Below are positions 53,481 through 64,000 of a DNA stretch of 64,000 nucleotides, piece after piece (the first letter of the stretch is position 1; the number at the start of each line of letters is the position of its first letter). A program made the translations under genes and the position numbers. Below the pieces are notes generated by a model. That model did no database searches. It saw only the letters and a list, made by a program, of their open reading frames with translations, and had not been told where the DNA came from. This DNA is from Undaria pinnatifida (taxonomy: Eukaryota; Sar; Phaeophyceae; Laminariales; Alariaceae). The stretch covers positions 8,967,759-9,031,758 of the forward strand of contig JABAKD010000018.1 of NCBI GenBank assembly GCA_012845835.1, given 5' to 3'.

Positions 53481-54506
53481 CATACATTATTACCCTTGTC
53501 CGAGCCAAGCAGTTATTATACGGGTCGTAATGCCCGATGTCAAAGGGTTGAGCATTATAGTACGTACGTCCAAGAAAAATGCCATAGTATAGTACGACAA
53601 CACACCAATTGCGTTGCGGGAGGAGAGGGGGGAGGAAAAGGAGGAGAGAGGAGAGAGGAGGGCCGTGTGGCGCGTTCCTTCCTTCCGCGCTTTCTTTTTT
53701 CATTTTCAGTCTCCTTCTCGGCGTTGAGTATCTGATCCCTGATACCGGTTACATTCAGCGTTCCTTTGTTTTTTTGGGTTGTTTTTCGTTTTGTTTTTGG
53801 CTACGGTTTGTGCTTTCTGGTATTTTATTTGCTGGTGGTGAGAGCCCATCACCAATATTACAAATTTGTACCAGAGCGATTTATGACGTGCTTTCGCGAA
53901 AACCAAAACCATGAAGTGCGTTGTCACATGATCGGCACACGCTTCATGCATTCTCGTTCGAATTTTTTTTTGACTTTTTCTGTGTTCATGACCACAACCA
54001 CCCCCGACCAATGCGGTTTTGAGCCTCTAATGTGACGAGAAATGCCTGAAAATCTGATTTTCGCTGGTCCCCTCGCCAGCCGGCGGGGGGCGATTGGCCG
54101 AGCGTAGCTCGGCGTTAATCGCTTCGCTCGTCAGTGTGCTGCTGCCATCCAGTATGCTGATTGATCGTTTTGACAGTATAATCGATACCGACTGATTCAG
54201 CCAGTCAATTGACGTAATGACAGAGTAGAAGGCAGCACTCAACCAAAAGACGCACCCCGGGCTTGGAGGGATTAGTTTCAATTCGTCAACCGGCGAACTA
54301 ACTGATTCGCAGGTGCCCGTTAATAAATCACGAAACAGCTGAACCACGCCGGAAGGAATCTCGGCATTGCTTGGCGCGGTTGAAGTTAAGGGGAGGGCGT
54401 TGGGCATGCAAGGAGGCCGAACTTTTGTGCCGGACGCCGGTGATGAATTTATCAACAGCAGGTGAGGTCGGTCAGGGACTCGATATTCTATCGACCGAGC
54501 ATAATA

Positions 54507-54620
54507 GTCAGAGGGCCGCTATTAATAAAATGTAGCTGCGTTCTTTTTCTCCGCCGAAGTTCGGTCAGAGGCCCGCTATTAGCATAATGTAGCTGCGTTC
54601 TTTTTCTCCGCCGAAGTTCG
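54507..54620. repeat. 57-bp tandem pair
   Basis: GTCAGAGGGCCGCTATTAAT and GTCAGAGGCCCGCTATTAGC start two units, 57 bp apart, both continuing AATGTAGCTGCGTTC and CTCCGCCGAAGTTCGGT. Confidence 0.9.
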
Positions 54621-57039
54621 GTGACGACCGCTTAGAACGCTCGCTCTAGACGTGCACGCTCGTATATCTAGAGTCCCATGACTCGCCTTGACGGTACTCT
54701 TTCTCGTTGCGCGACACGCTTCCGCTTTTGCTTCAACGTATGTGACGCTGGCGCCGAACACCAACTTGGACGCCGTTCCACTGCATTTCGGAATGGGTTC
54801 TTAGCCGGTGTTATATTCGGTCATTTTCTTTGCCCAGGCGTCTAGTTCGGTGGCTGAACATGACGTCGCGACGGTACCGCTGGTTTCCTGGGAACTTGGA
54901 AACGAACGACCGCCCTCGGCTCTCCGGCTGTGCGCGTGTCTAAGTAAGGCGATATATTCTCGCGCTCGGCGATTTGGGATGTGTGGTGCTGTACATGGCG
55001 GTAGATAGTGCGAGCGAGAATATTATTGGGTTCCGCCCCCGTGTATTCAAAAGAGGTAAACTTGAAAAAACAGCCGGAGCAGATTGCCTCGCTGGTAGTA
55101 TAGAACGATGCTAGGGAGACCTTGAGCCTGTCGCTACAAGACACCGACGTAGCGAAAAGTGAAATAAACACGCCACCAACAAGGAATCAGGCGATACTAC
55201 TGAAAATCGCTGAGAGCCCGGCGTGCTGCACATGTTTGTACGCATGCTCTCTGTCAATCAAGTAGAAATGCCGCTGTTGGTGCCGAGTGTAGCGATGTTG
55301 CTCTCACGCTAGCTCTTCAAGGTAGTCTAGCCCTTATTCGCATGACATAATAAATCCGGAAAAGCACCACTCGTTGTAACAGTACGGTGGCGCCCTCGGG
55401 CTTGGGTCACTACTCCCGAGGCTGGTCGCGCCTGGCTGTCTTGAGGTCGTTAGAGGAGGAGTTAGACTCTGGCTCTCTGGCAGACATCGAGTCTTCGATT
55501 GCCGTGGTTCGAACGCGCAATGCGGCCGATTAACGTGAAAACCGGGGGACAATCACGGACGATATGTAGACACGATGGATGCGCGCGTGACGGGGGGATA
55601 TCAATTGGTACTTGGCATGGTGGTGTTACTTTGATCTTCGTGCTCTTTGGGTCGCGTCGAATAGACACGAGGTATTTTTATTGGGCTTGGTTCTGTCGTG
55701 GGTTTCCACGCCTCAACGGAAAACTCTCTTGCCGGGAATTTTCCTCTATATCACCCCTAATGGCAGAAGACGAGAGCTTCTCAGCAGCTAAACCCCCGTT
55801 CATACAGATAGACCCTCCGTGTGGCATTGGCCTGGACAATGGACACGCATCGCAGTATCTCCTGGTCTCCACGATCCACGCTCTGCAACATTACATAGCT
55901 TGGCTGGAATGAGCAACGTCGACATCCCACATGGTGAACCGCAGTGACTCACTCTCAGCCTCAGCCCGCAAAACATGTATGTACTCTGCCGTGACGGCCT
56001 CGCTAAACCCACTTGCATCTCTCAGCTGGTCCGAAACGCTGATAGACTTGGCAGTACATCATCACCATCAGAGTCGTGGTCGCTTTCTTCGTCGAATAAA
56101 CCAAGGACATCTGAAAAATCTGATGCCTCATCGACACCCTTGCGTTGTGCACCTCCCCCCCTCCCACCTCGATCCGATGGTTGTATACCCCTCGCATCCT
56201 GTGTCCCGGCCCGACCCCAGGGCCCCCGCCGTTCTTCCTCCCCCGTAGGGGGAGTTGATGTCTAGGAGGTGATAGCAGTAGAGCAGTGGTAAGATTTGGT
56301 GCACAAGGAACACCAACCCAGGTAACCGAGGGGGATTATAGCAGAGAGGGTGATACCGCCAGCCGGGATGGTTGGGACCTTTAGGCGCTTTCAGACGGGT
56401 ACCAGGGGGGGTGGTATCAAGGGGTTGTTACTAGCATCGCGTAGAAGTACCTTGAATTGGCATAGCCAGGGAGGGTCATAGAAACGTGTAGTAAAATGCC
56501 CGTATAGTTCGCATATAATATCTCGGATCTTGAGGCGCAGGTGCAGCATAAGGATGACTTGAGGACGGTCGAAACAAAAATGCGATCGTGGCTCCACTCG
56601 TGGCGTGGGGCGCGTCACCGGGGCGTGTCGGGGCAGCAGGCTGCGCTGGGGCCACAGATGGCTGGCCAAAGAAAAATTCTGTCTACGGTGATTGATGATT
56701 TCCATCGGGTGTGCTGGAGGATTCTGCTCCTGTTCAATGTTGGTGACCATGATGTGCGACGCCGAAAGCTGATTCTGTGTATCATTCCGTGAGAACGAAG
56801 GATAATTCCTGTCTGGTATTTATTTCGACTTCAAAATACAACAACAGCACGCAGCACAGTTTAAAATAAAGTATTAGAACCTGGTGTATATGCAGCACAC
56901 AGCGACAGGACACCAACAAATAAAAAACACAGGTACTGTCTCATATTGGGGTTCTTATTTGGGAGATGGTGGGTTCTGCGCCACTTTCATTCTAACGACT
57001 CCCGAATTTGTTATTTTCCTGTAAATATGAGGCTGCTAG

Positions 57040-57700
57040 GTAGGTTGTTGCCCTATTTCTTATTGGGGGCGCTGCAGCTGTATACCTATTAGTGCTGATA
57101 AAACACCATCACGTACCTGGTATAGCTGTTGAAAATGTCATGAGTCTACTGAAACAGCGCACATACATGACACATTTAAAGAAAAAAGGATCTGGTATTT
57201 GCTGTTACAGGTATCATGAGCCTATACCTCATACACGATAGGGCACCCAATAAGAAGCAGGTCAAGAACACAGGACACCCAATAAGAAACAAAGGGACAC
57301 CCAATAAGAAACAGGGCAAGAAGAAAGTCAGCCTGACATTTGCAGGAAAATAAGGAATCCGGGAGCCGTTCTAGTGAAGGTAGTGTAGAAAGCACCCGCT
57401 CTCAAATAAGAAACCCATCCCCTGGGTCAGTAATTATGTTTCTTGTTACAGTAGGTATCCTGTGTTGTACGCCGTGTGCAGTGCAGGGCACCTGAACAAT
57501 GTAAATAATACTCCGTATATAATAAGAAACAGGGTTATGTATAAAATAAGAAACAGGCTTGCAAGAATGACAGCTTGATATTCACAGGAGTATAACAAAA
57601 CCGGGAACCTTTACGCAAAAGTTAGTGCAAAACGCACCCTGTCCACAATGAGAAACTCAGCCTGGGATCCTGTTTATGTTTCTTATTAAATTAGCTGTTA
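57040..57700. repeat. AATAAGAAAC motif cluster in both orientations
   Basis: ACCCAATAAGAAACAGGG-type units occur repeatedly at 57240-57330, singly at 57400, 57520 and 57545, and inverted as TTTCTTATTGGGG (57055) and GTTTCTTATT (57677). Spacer blocks such as CCTGGGTCAGTAATTATG and CCTGGGATCCTGTTTATG also recur. Confidence 0.6.
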
Positions 57701-58516
57701 GGTACTGCACGCTACGCGCTACGAGTACTCTGTACTTTTGTCACTTTCAACTTCAACTTTCTTTGTCGTACAAGCGTGAAATATGCAGCGGTCGGTGCAG
57801 TGACGTCGGCGGAGCTCGCCTGAGTTACTGCGCCGGGCATTGCCCTGGATACAGCACAGGCAATTGCCGTCCTTTGGCGTACCTCCCAAGAGCACGTACA
57901 CCGTCTACCCGGCGTCCTTCGTGACACGTTGCCACGCTCATGTTCTTCCTCGCAGCAATCGACGACGTATTCGCAACGTGTCCTCTATGTCTTCGCGGAG
58001 CACAAAGCTCATACGTGTGACATGCCCGTGGGACCGCCATCCTTGCGCACCGTGGCATGCTGTGCTTCGTTGGGTTGGTATGTCCTACCCACGGCCGGAC
58101 TCATGACCAAGGACTCGGCCTGCAGCAGTGGATTGCTGGAATGACGAGCGGTTGCGAGACAGCAGCAGCGGCCGCGGGGCAAACTAAGCGGCGAAACAAA
58201 TCTGTAAAAATATCCAGGTTCAAATTTTTAAAAAAGCTGGGCAAACCAAATCCTGGAACCACAAATCCAACTTTCAGCAACGTGGTGTCGCGTCCCTCAA
58301 TCGACATGAAATCCTCTGCCGTTTTGGTGAGCTCTAGTGGCAGCACTAAGGTACACGCTTGTACCCTGAAAACTCCCTGGGCCAAGTACGGCAGTGTGTG
58401 TCGCGAAATTACGGGTTTTCCCCAAGGAATCGGGTGTGGTTCCAGCCACTCAAATGAGTCCCGATTTTTCAGAATTCGGGGATTTCCTGAGGGGTGCAAC
58501 ACAGGTGGGACACAGG

Positions 58517-58720
58517 CCCTCATGAAGTTTGCCTCAATACTTATGATCTTTTCGTTCACAAACAGAGCAGACTGCAGTCGGTATCTGTATGATGCCGTTG
58601 ACGTTGTGCTACGCTGTCCACTTTTTAATATTGTATCTGTGGTATTGGCCATCAGAGAGTTCCACAATAATGATTTGCATGTTCCAATTTTCAAAAATTG
58701 CGGGGTTGGGGGTCGGTTAG
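58517..58720 (-). pseudogene. Diverged copy of the RRP41 promoter and start region
   Basis: On the minus strand the counterpart of the 47402 ATG is at about 58522, but what follows (MRACVPPVLHPSG) does not code GLRPDGRR, so only the upstream region and first codons are recognisable. Shared upstream blocks are TTCACAAACAGAGCAGACTG and TGCGGGGTTGGGGGTCGG. Confidence 0.55.
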
Positions 58721-60695
58721 GGTGTGGGCAACCAGCCGCATGGACCATGGACCACGTTGGACACATCACCAAACGCGTTGCTCAGCGCCGACAACGCTGT
58801 GGCTGCTTACACTTGTAAGCCCGTCTCTAGAAGAGTCGTCCTCGCTTCGAGGACCAGGCAACCTCTACCACAAACATGAGCGGTGAGGAACCCAGATGCC
58901 TTCATGCCTTCCCTATGACGGCCGCCAGGAGTGTTTTCCCTAAAAGCTGACAGTCCCGTGTTTGCATGTCTATTTGCGGTTGCGGTGACTCGACGGTTCT
59001 GTGTGCTGAGATTCTGCCTTGGACAGCACCCATGGACCCACAGGGCTACGTGGATCGTCTGGCCACTGCCCGAGGGCGCCCAAGCCTTACTTTTCGTGAC
59101 AGTAGCACCACCAGCGTTATACGACTCAGCTATAAGAGGGTACGACTCAGCTATAAGAGGTGAAAAGTGTCGGGAAAAAGTGACGATAACATCCAGCTTA
59201 AGTTGCTGGCTACCAGGCAGGTACTTGTAGGAAACGCCTGGGGAGAAGTTCAACTCGGGCACGGTGTGATGACACTTGTGCCTGTGTGTATAACCAGGCA
59301 TACGTAGCTCAATGGTCGCTCCACGTTGCAGTTTGTCGCCCGCTCATATCGTATTGTACGCTGCTGTCAATCAACTTCAGCAACGAAATAGGGCGAAAAC
59401 AGGACGGAAAACCCCCGGCGATGCAGCGTCGACCAAGCGCATGTGCCCGAAGTGTAGGTCGGCTGCCGCAAAAATCTTCGTGCGCGTTGCCTCTCCGATT
59501 GGTCGAGGCTGGCCTTTCGGCCGCCGGTATTTGTTTTGGAAAATAGCCACCAAAGCACGCTGCGAAGGCTCGCGACCACACCTGCCGACCTCGAATGCCC
59601 CAAGAGGATTGGGGTTGAGGTTGGGAGTATAGGTTGTGGATCGGTTTATGGCCTGGGCCGAAGTGCAAGATTGAAGTTGACCTCGGGCAGCCTACAGTAT
59701 TGTTTTGACGGAGGGCAAACCTGCGTCGAGGGCGCTCGCGTAGCTACGGTAGGGATCCCCCAGTAAGGCGGTGGTGTGCCAGAGCAAGATGACCGCCTTA
59801 TAGAGGGAAGCCGCCTTGTTCATTCCAGGTTATGTGTGCAATACCTCAATATCCCAGTCGCGCCAAGCGTTTTTGACCGCCTTATACCAGCATCGGGATA
59901 CCGCCATACTCAGACCGCCTTATTGGGTGACCCCCCTAGTGTTCCCCTCCTGGCTTAGATTATACCAGGGGTTATACACATAGTATCGGAACTACACTGC
60001 AAGGAGTTGTACGACGACACGCTCGCCGCAAAAGTACAAGGGTAACACAACGCTTGTCTTAGACCTGGCGTGTTGTGTTTGTTGTTGCTGCTTTTGCTGT
60101 TGTTGTGGTTGTTTTTGCTCTCATTTTGACTTGTCATACTTTACATATATAGTGACGTGGTTGCAACACGACAGGCTCTAGTACCCCTAGGTTAGGATAA
60201 TACCTTGCACTGCCTCGGGGGGCGGCCATACGAACTCCAATACCCGATGTCCCCTCCCCCTTTCTCGTTTTCCGCCCCCGCCCCCCGCCCCCCTTCTTGC
60301 CAAACACAGGGCTTTCTCGAGCGACATGGGTTCTCCCGCTCGCGCTCGCCCTCGCAGCCCCGGCCGCCACCACCACCACCACCGCCTCCCAGCCCTCCCA
60401 CAAAACCCCCGATTTTCACACAGCAAGTCATCGCCAACACCACCACGGGACGACAACGACCGCACCGCTGTGCGACTCGCCGCCGCCTTCCCACAATACC
60501 AACTGGACAACAAGATCGAATCTGTTTTCACCCGCCGGATCCGCGTCGGCGATAAGGTCGTTCGGGCCGGCGACAAGATCGTACCATTTTTTCCGCCTCG
60601 GATTTGTTGCTACTCCCGCCCTAACCGTATCCTCAGCGGTGGGGGGATCAGCGGCCGCGGGGGGTCAGGGCAGGCGAGGACGGTCTAGGGCGTGC

Positions 60696-63334
60696 ATGAA
60701 TGCCGTAAGGATTTCTAGAGGACGGGAGGCGGGGGCATGGTGGGGTGGGGCACGGTCTGGGAGGCGACAACGGTCCTGGGGGCGGCGCGCGGGGGAGGAA
60801 GGGAGGTCGTCTTTGGTGGTGGTGGGTGCGGGTTCCGGGGAAACGGAGTACTATTCATGGTGAGGCGTTTTTCTTTCTATCCTCGGAGTTGGACACCAAC
60901 AGCTTGATAGAAAACTGTACCTGCCGGGGTGTCCTTCATGCGCCGTGCGCCGGACTGATTGGTGTGGCCGATGCTGTAATCACCACTTGTTTCGGAGGCG
61001 TTTTCCCATTGAATTTTGACGCATGCTACGGTAGAGTTCCCCCCCTCACTTGAGGAGCTCTAATCTTTTTTTTCCCCGAACACCCAAACTCGAGAAAGAA
61101 ATGAAAAGCGTAACCTGACGATTCTTATCATATGCTAGGTATGAAAACGAATAGTAGTTGCAAAAAATATTGCTAACATCGCGACGCTGTTGGGTTAAGG
61201 AGGACGGTAATTTATAGAAGAAAAAAACAGCACAAAAAGTGCTATATACCCCTGTCGCAGCAGCCGGCAGTTCCAAATGGGATAACAGCAAGGCCTTTTT
61301 ACGGGTCGGATCGTTTCTCACGGGTCGAATCGGGTCAGGGTGAACCGGCCCGACGTGTCATCCTTGGTAACCTCCTGACCCGACCCGACCCGACCCGACC
61401 CGACCCGACCCGACCCGACCCGACCCGACCCGACCCGACCCGACCCGACCCGACCCGACCCGACCCGACCCGACCCGACCCGACCCGACCCGACCCGACC
61501 CGACCCGACCCGACCCGACCCGACCCGACCCGACCCGACCAGGCCAGACCAGACCAGACCAGACCCGACCCGACCCGACCCGACCAGACCAGACCAGACC
61601 AGACCAGACCAGACCAGACCAGACCCGACCCGACCGGTGACATTTCGAACACCTCCTGGCCCGACCCGACTCGACCCGCGATATTTTTGGACATCTCCTG
61701 AGCCGACCCGAGGGCCGGGTGATGACCGGTGAAAATCCCAGGATAAAAAACGGTATCAATCTGGCTGGCACATTAACAACAGTATTCGTATACTTGGTAC
61801 CTGGTATATGTATATGGCAGGACGGAGACTGACGCGGATGTGGAGGTGCGCGTGCCCCTACCGCCCGGGACGTCGGCGAAGAGCGTGCAGCTGAGCGTCA
61901 CCAGGTCCTCGCTCACTCTCGGGCTCAAGGGAAGGGAGGGGCCCGTCTTGAAGGTATGTTTGCTACAGTATGTGTCCTGTTGACTCTGGCAGCACCCAGG
62001 AGAGTTGCTGACCTGTTATCCTTGAAGAGGAATGTTATCCTTGAAGAGAAACGAGCATGTCAAAAACGGGCGGCCGAGGTGTCACGCAGCTTGCCGAGCT
62101 GAGTATCGACCACTCAATTGGTCGAACACACAGCTGACGTATTTGAAATAGTCTTGAGATTTACAACTGCGCCCGCACGCAGCTTGCCGAGCTGAGTATC
62201 GACCACTCCTTGGGTCGAACTCATAGCTGACGCATTTGACGTAGTCTTAGATTTACAACTGCGCCCGGGTTTTTTTGGGTGAAAACTACTTGGGACTGAT
62301 ATGGTATCGGCAATACGATTTCTGACGCGTGCTATATACCATAGAGGTAGCACTATTTGGCTCAACCTTTTTCTGAATGAAAACAGTTCCTTAATCCCAA
62401 ATCGTCGCAAAGTCAAGAGTCTTGCCGTGATTTTTTTTTTTTTTGTACCTAAGCCATGAGCTTGTTTTTCGAGTTGCGCGTTTACTTCATTAATATTTCA
62501 TTTACTCTTGTTTTGGGGTGAAGTATCGAGTAGCTTATGAAGTGATCACCCTTAAAAGGTAAAGAACGAGCCAGCGCACCTCTCCCGTAGCGCGTGTGTT
62601 CTTCACACTTTTCTGCCTGCTTGCAGGTGTTATGAGCCTTCCCACCGTATTGTAGAGCGCAAATTCGATGCGGATCGACGAGGGAAGAAAGGACTGAAGT
62701 CTGCTCGTGACGAAAAAAAAGGCACGCGCCGTGATGGGAAGGGGGGCGGAAAGCCTGCTAAGTGACCCCGGATGATCTGAGTTACGTGTTAGGGATGGAG
62801 AAAGAGAAGAAAAAAAGTGCGAAGGTTATAGATGGGATGAGTAAACAATAGAAATGAAACTGTTGTAATAGCATTTTAGTCTGGGATTCCGGGAGTAACG
62901 TGCCTCCCCCCCCATGTGGCTCCAGTGTTGCGAGATGAGACAATTCAAATACGCCCAAAGCTCTATATCTTGAACCCTATCCTTGCTCTACTCGAAGGAG
63001 CATTTTCAGAGAAATTCCAGTTTTTGTGATCGTCGACAAATGCCCGACCGTACTAAAGAGTACTCGTTACAAGTTCCCCGGCTTCCGTGCCATGTCCACC
63101 GCTGGTACGTCAGTTTAATCATGTGGAGAAGGCTATTGTAAATTAAAGTGCACGCTGACCCGCTCACCCCCTGACCCGCTCACCCCTGACCCGCTCACCC
63201 AATCGCTCCCCGCCTCCCGGGGCACGACTCGCGCCGTGCTCCCCCGTCTTTCACGCCATGTGTTGTTTCCCGCGTGTCGGTGCAGGGTAACCTCAAGGGA
63301 CCGGTCCAGGCGGACGTCAGCCACTGGACGATGG
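60696..63334 (+). CDS. NudC/CS-domain (p23-like) protein, 3' part beyond the window
   Basis: CS domains form a beta sandwich that binds Hsp90 or client proteins; NudC members stabilise dynein-associated and other clients. Exons: one ending at 60859, then 61821-61953 and 63286-63334. The first ends GETEYYSW, with W split TG|G across the intron. Exon 61821 gives TETDADVEVRVPLPPGTSAK and LTLGLKGREGPVLK. Exon 63286 gives GNLKGPVQADVSHWTM, the G-x-L-x-G then W element of NudC domains. Phases 2, 0, 1 fit. The 5' limit is uncertain: the frame is open from 60297 and the nearest in-frame ATG is 60696, but the Arg/Gly-rich sequence before GSGETEYYSW does not look like protein, so an acceptor or earlier exons may exist. 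No later exon was found before 64000. Confidence 0.8.
61290..61740. repeat. (CCCGA)n array in GGGTCGG family copy 4
   Basis: A nearly pure GACCC pentanucleotide array spans about 61376-61635, with CCAGA variants in the last third. The family's degenerate sequence lies on both sides. It is in the NudC intron, ending about 80 bp before exon 61821. Frames read (RVGSG)n and are not a gene. Confidence 0.95.
62322..62596. mobile_element. MITE family A, diverged copy 3
   Basis: Left end TGACGCGTGCTATATACCAT, right end CGCACCTCTCCCGTAGCGCG. The core keeps CCTTAATCCCAAATCGTCG and an altered TGTACCTAAGCCATGAG. Solo ends of the family also lie near 25995-26014 and 61013-61035. Confidence 0.6.
62655..62845 (+). 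repeat. Dispersed repeat G
   Basis: Shares AAATTCGATGCGGATCGACG, GGCACGCGCCGTGATGGGAA and AAGTGACCCCGGATGATCTG. Lies in the NudC gene intron before exon 63286. Confidence 0.6.
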
Positions 63335-63539
63335 GTAAATGCGTCTGCCGCGATTTTATCTTCTTTTGAGCTGCAAAACGTATACCGTACTAATTCCGAG
63401 TGATTTTGTTCGCAATAGTGGAGAATCAGTGCTAAAGGGATTGCAGTCCTGGGGGCTCCCGCCCCTTGGTTTGCTTCGTGTGTTAGCGTATTGCTCGCAA
63501 CTGGGAGGCTTATACCACGATTGCATGGTAGGGATGAGC

Positions 63540-63720
63540 GATGCTGATTGGTTGGTTGGCTGGATTGTTGGTTGATTGGTTGGTTGGTTGGTTGGCTGGT
63601 TGGTTGGTCGATTGATTGATGTGATTGATTGGTTGATTGGTTGGTTGATTGGTTGGTTGGTTGGTTGGCGGGTTGGTTGATTGATTGATATGATTGATTG
63701 GTTGGGTTCTAGGTAGGTTG
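63540..63720. repeat. TTGG/TTGA microsatellite
   Basis: Tetranucleotide GGTT and GATT mixture over about 170 bp. Minus-strand frames read (NQPT)n and are not genes. Downstream of NudC exon 63286-63334. Confidence 0.95.
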
Positions 63721-64000
63721 GATAGATCGCCGCCGGGTCGACGCACCGATTCAGGTCAGTCAATGGACTGGATACAAATAGTGAAATATGGTTCTGGCTG
63801 GGATAAGCTTTTATCTGCACGCTTTGGCTGATCGGTAGGCTGACCAATCGATCGGTTTATGGATGAGCGATCAACCAATGAACCGATCGATTGGTCCTCC
63901 AATCGAAAACCCGCTCCTAGGATCTCGCACCTTGATGTTTTTTTGTTGTCGACTTTTTTTTCTTCCCCTATGCCTGCTTTTCTGCGCTCGTCACGGTTGG

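Larger units (their letters stand above)
51707..60600. other. Gene-poor stretch between the Cys-rich and NudC genes
   Basis: No defensible gene. It holds the hairpin terminus at 52.25 kb, repeat K array and a 57-bp tandem pair at 54507-54620. Minus-strand open frames occur at 54027-54455 and 56391-56750 without recognisable domains, and GC-rich fragmentary frames at 55.4-56.3 and 57.7-58.2 kb may be decayed mobile elements. An AATAAGAAAC motif array lies at 57.0-57.7 kb. The RRP41 5' copy follows, and 59312-59632 has one CPKCR motif but no splice or family support. Confidence 0.45.

Noticed and set aside
54027-54455. 142-codon minus frame as a gene
   Set aside because: Begins at a TTG, its first ATG is internal, there is no recognisable domain and no splice partners.
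58101-58818. 223-codon minus and 253-codon plus frames
   Set aside because: Mutually overlapping; part is the copied RRP41 upstream region. No domain recognised on either strand.
59312-59632. 106-codon frame with a CPKCR motif
   Set aside because: Only one Cys pair, an overlapping minus frame of similar length, and no splice or domain support.
61335-61771. Long minus-strand protein of repeated RVGSG
   Set aside because: It is the translation of a pentanucleotide array; every frame of such an array is open.
63356-63847. 163-codon minus frame rich in NQPT
   Set aside because: It is the translation of the TTGG/TTGA microsatellite.

Overview
The window reads as nuclear DNA of an intron-rich eukaryote. 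Short exons (about 50 to 200 bases, one of about 600) carry conserved protein families and are separated by GT-AG introns of 0.3 to 5.9 kb. Introns and spacers are crowded with short dispersed repeats, minisatellites and small inverted-repeat elements. There is no operon structure, no rRNA and no convincing functional tRNA. Gene architecture and composition are most like a brown alga or related stramenopile, but that is inference and no marker here fixes the species.

Five genes are supported by recognisable domains and by splice phases that match. Left to right: (1) a class I SAM-dependent methyltransferase of the ATPSCKMT/FAM173-like type on + (166-12531, five exons). (2) Phosphopantothenoylcysteine decarboxylase (coenzyme A synthesis) on - (31584 down to at least 18188, last exon not found). 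(3) The mitochondrial complex I subunit NDUFS4 on + (31838-36562, four exons, complete), whose start lies only 253 bp from that of the decarboxylase, so the pair is divergent. (4) The exosome core subunit RRP41/EXOSC4 on - (47423-41854, six exons, complete), convergent with NDUFS4. (5) A NudC/CS-domain (p23-like) protein on + (about 60.7 kb to past 63334, cut by the window end). A sixth, unrecognised Cys-rich gene on + (about 48.36-51.71 kb) is divergent from RRP41 and contains an exact-size tandem duplication of a 168-bp exon.

The rest is repeats. A 1.09-kb element with a hairpin end, possibly Helitron-like, occurs twice in the last methyltransferase intron. At least five MITE-like inverted-repeat families and several tRNA-derived SINE-like units are present. 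Tandem arrays include (CCCGA)n, 21-bp, about 29-bp GATCTAGA-type, a CCAAT hairpin array, about 230-bp, 174-bp and 930-bp units. Several recognisable genes carry fossil or live copies of pieces of their own exons nearby: NDUFS4 exons 2 and 4, RRP41 exon 5, the RRP41 5' end, and the Cys-rich exon. This recurring local exon duplication is the most interesting pattern in the window.

The proteins share no pathway. They are housekeeping genes (CoA synthesis, respiration, RNA decay, protein methylation, chaperone-type CS domain). The stretches 12.5-18.1, 36.6-41.8 and 51.7-60.6 kb hold no gene I can defend.
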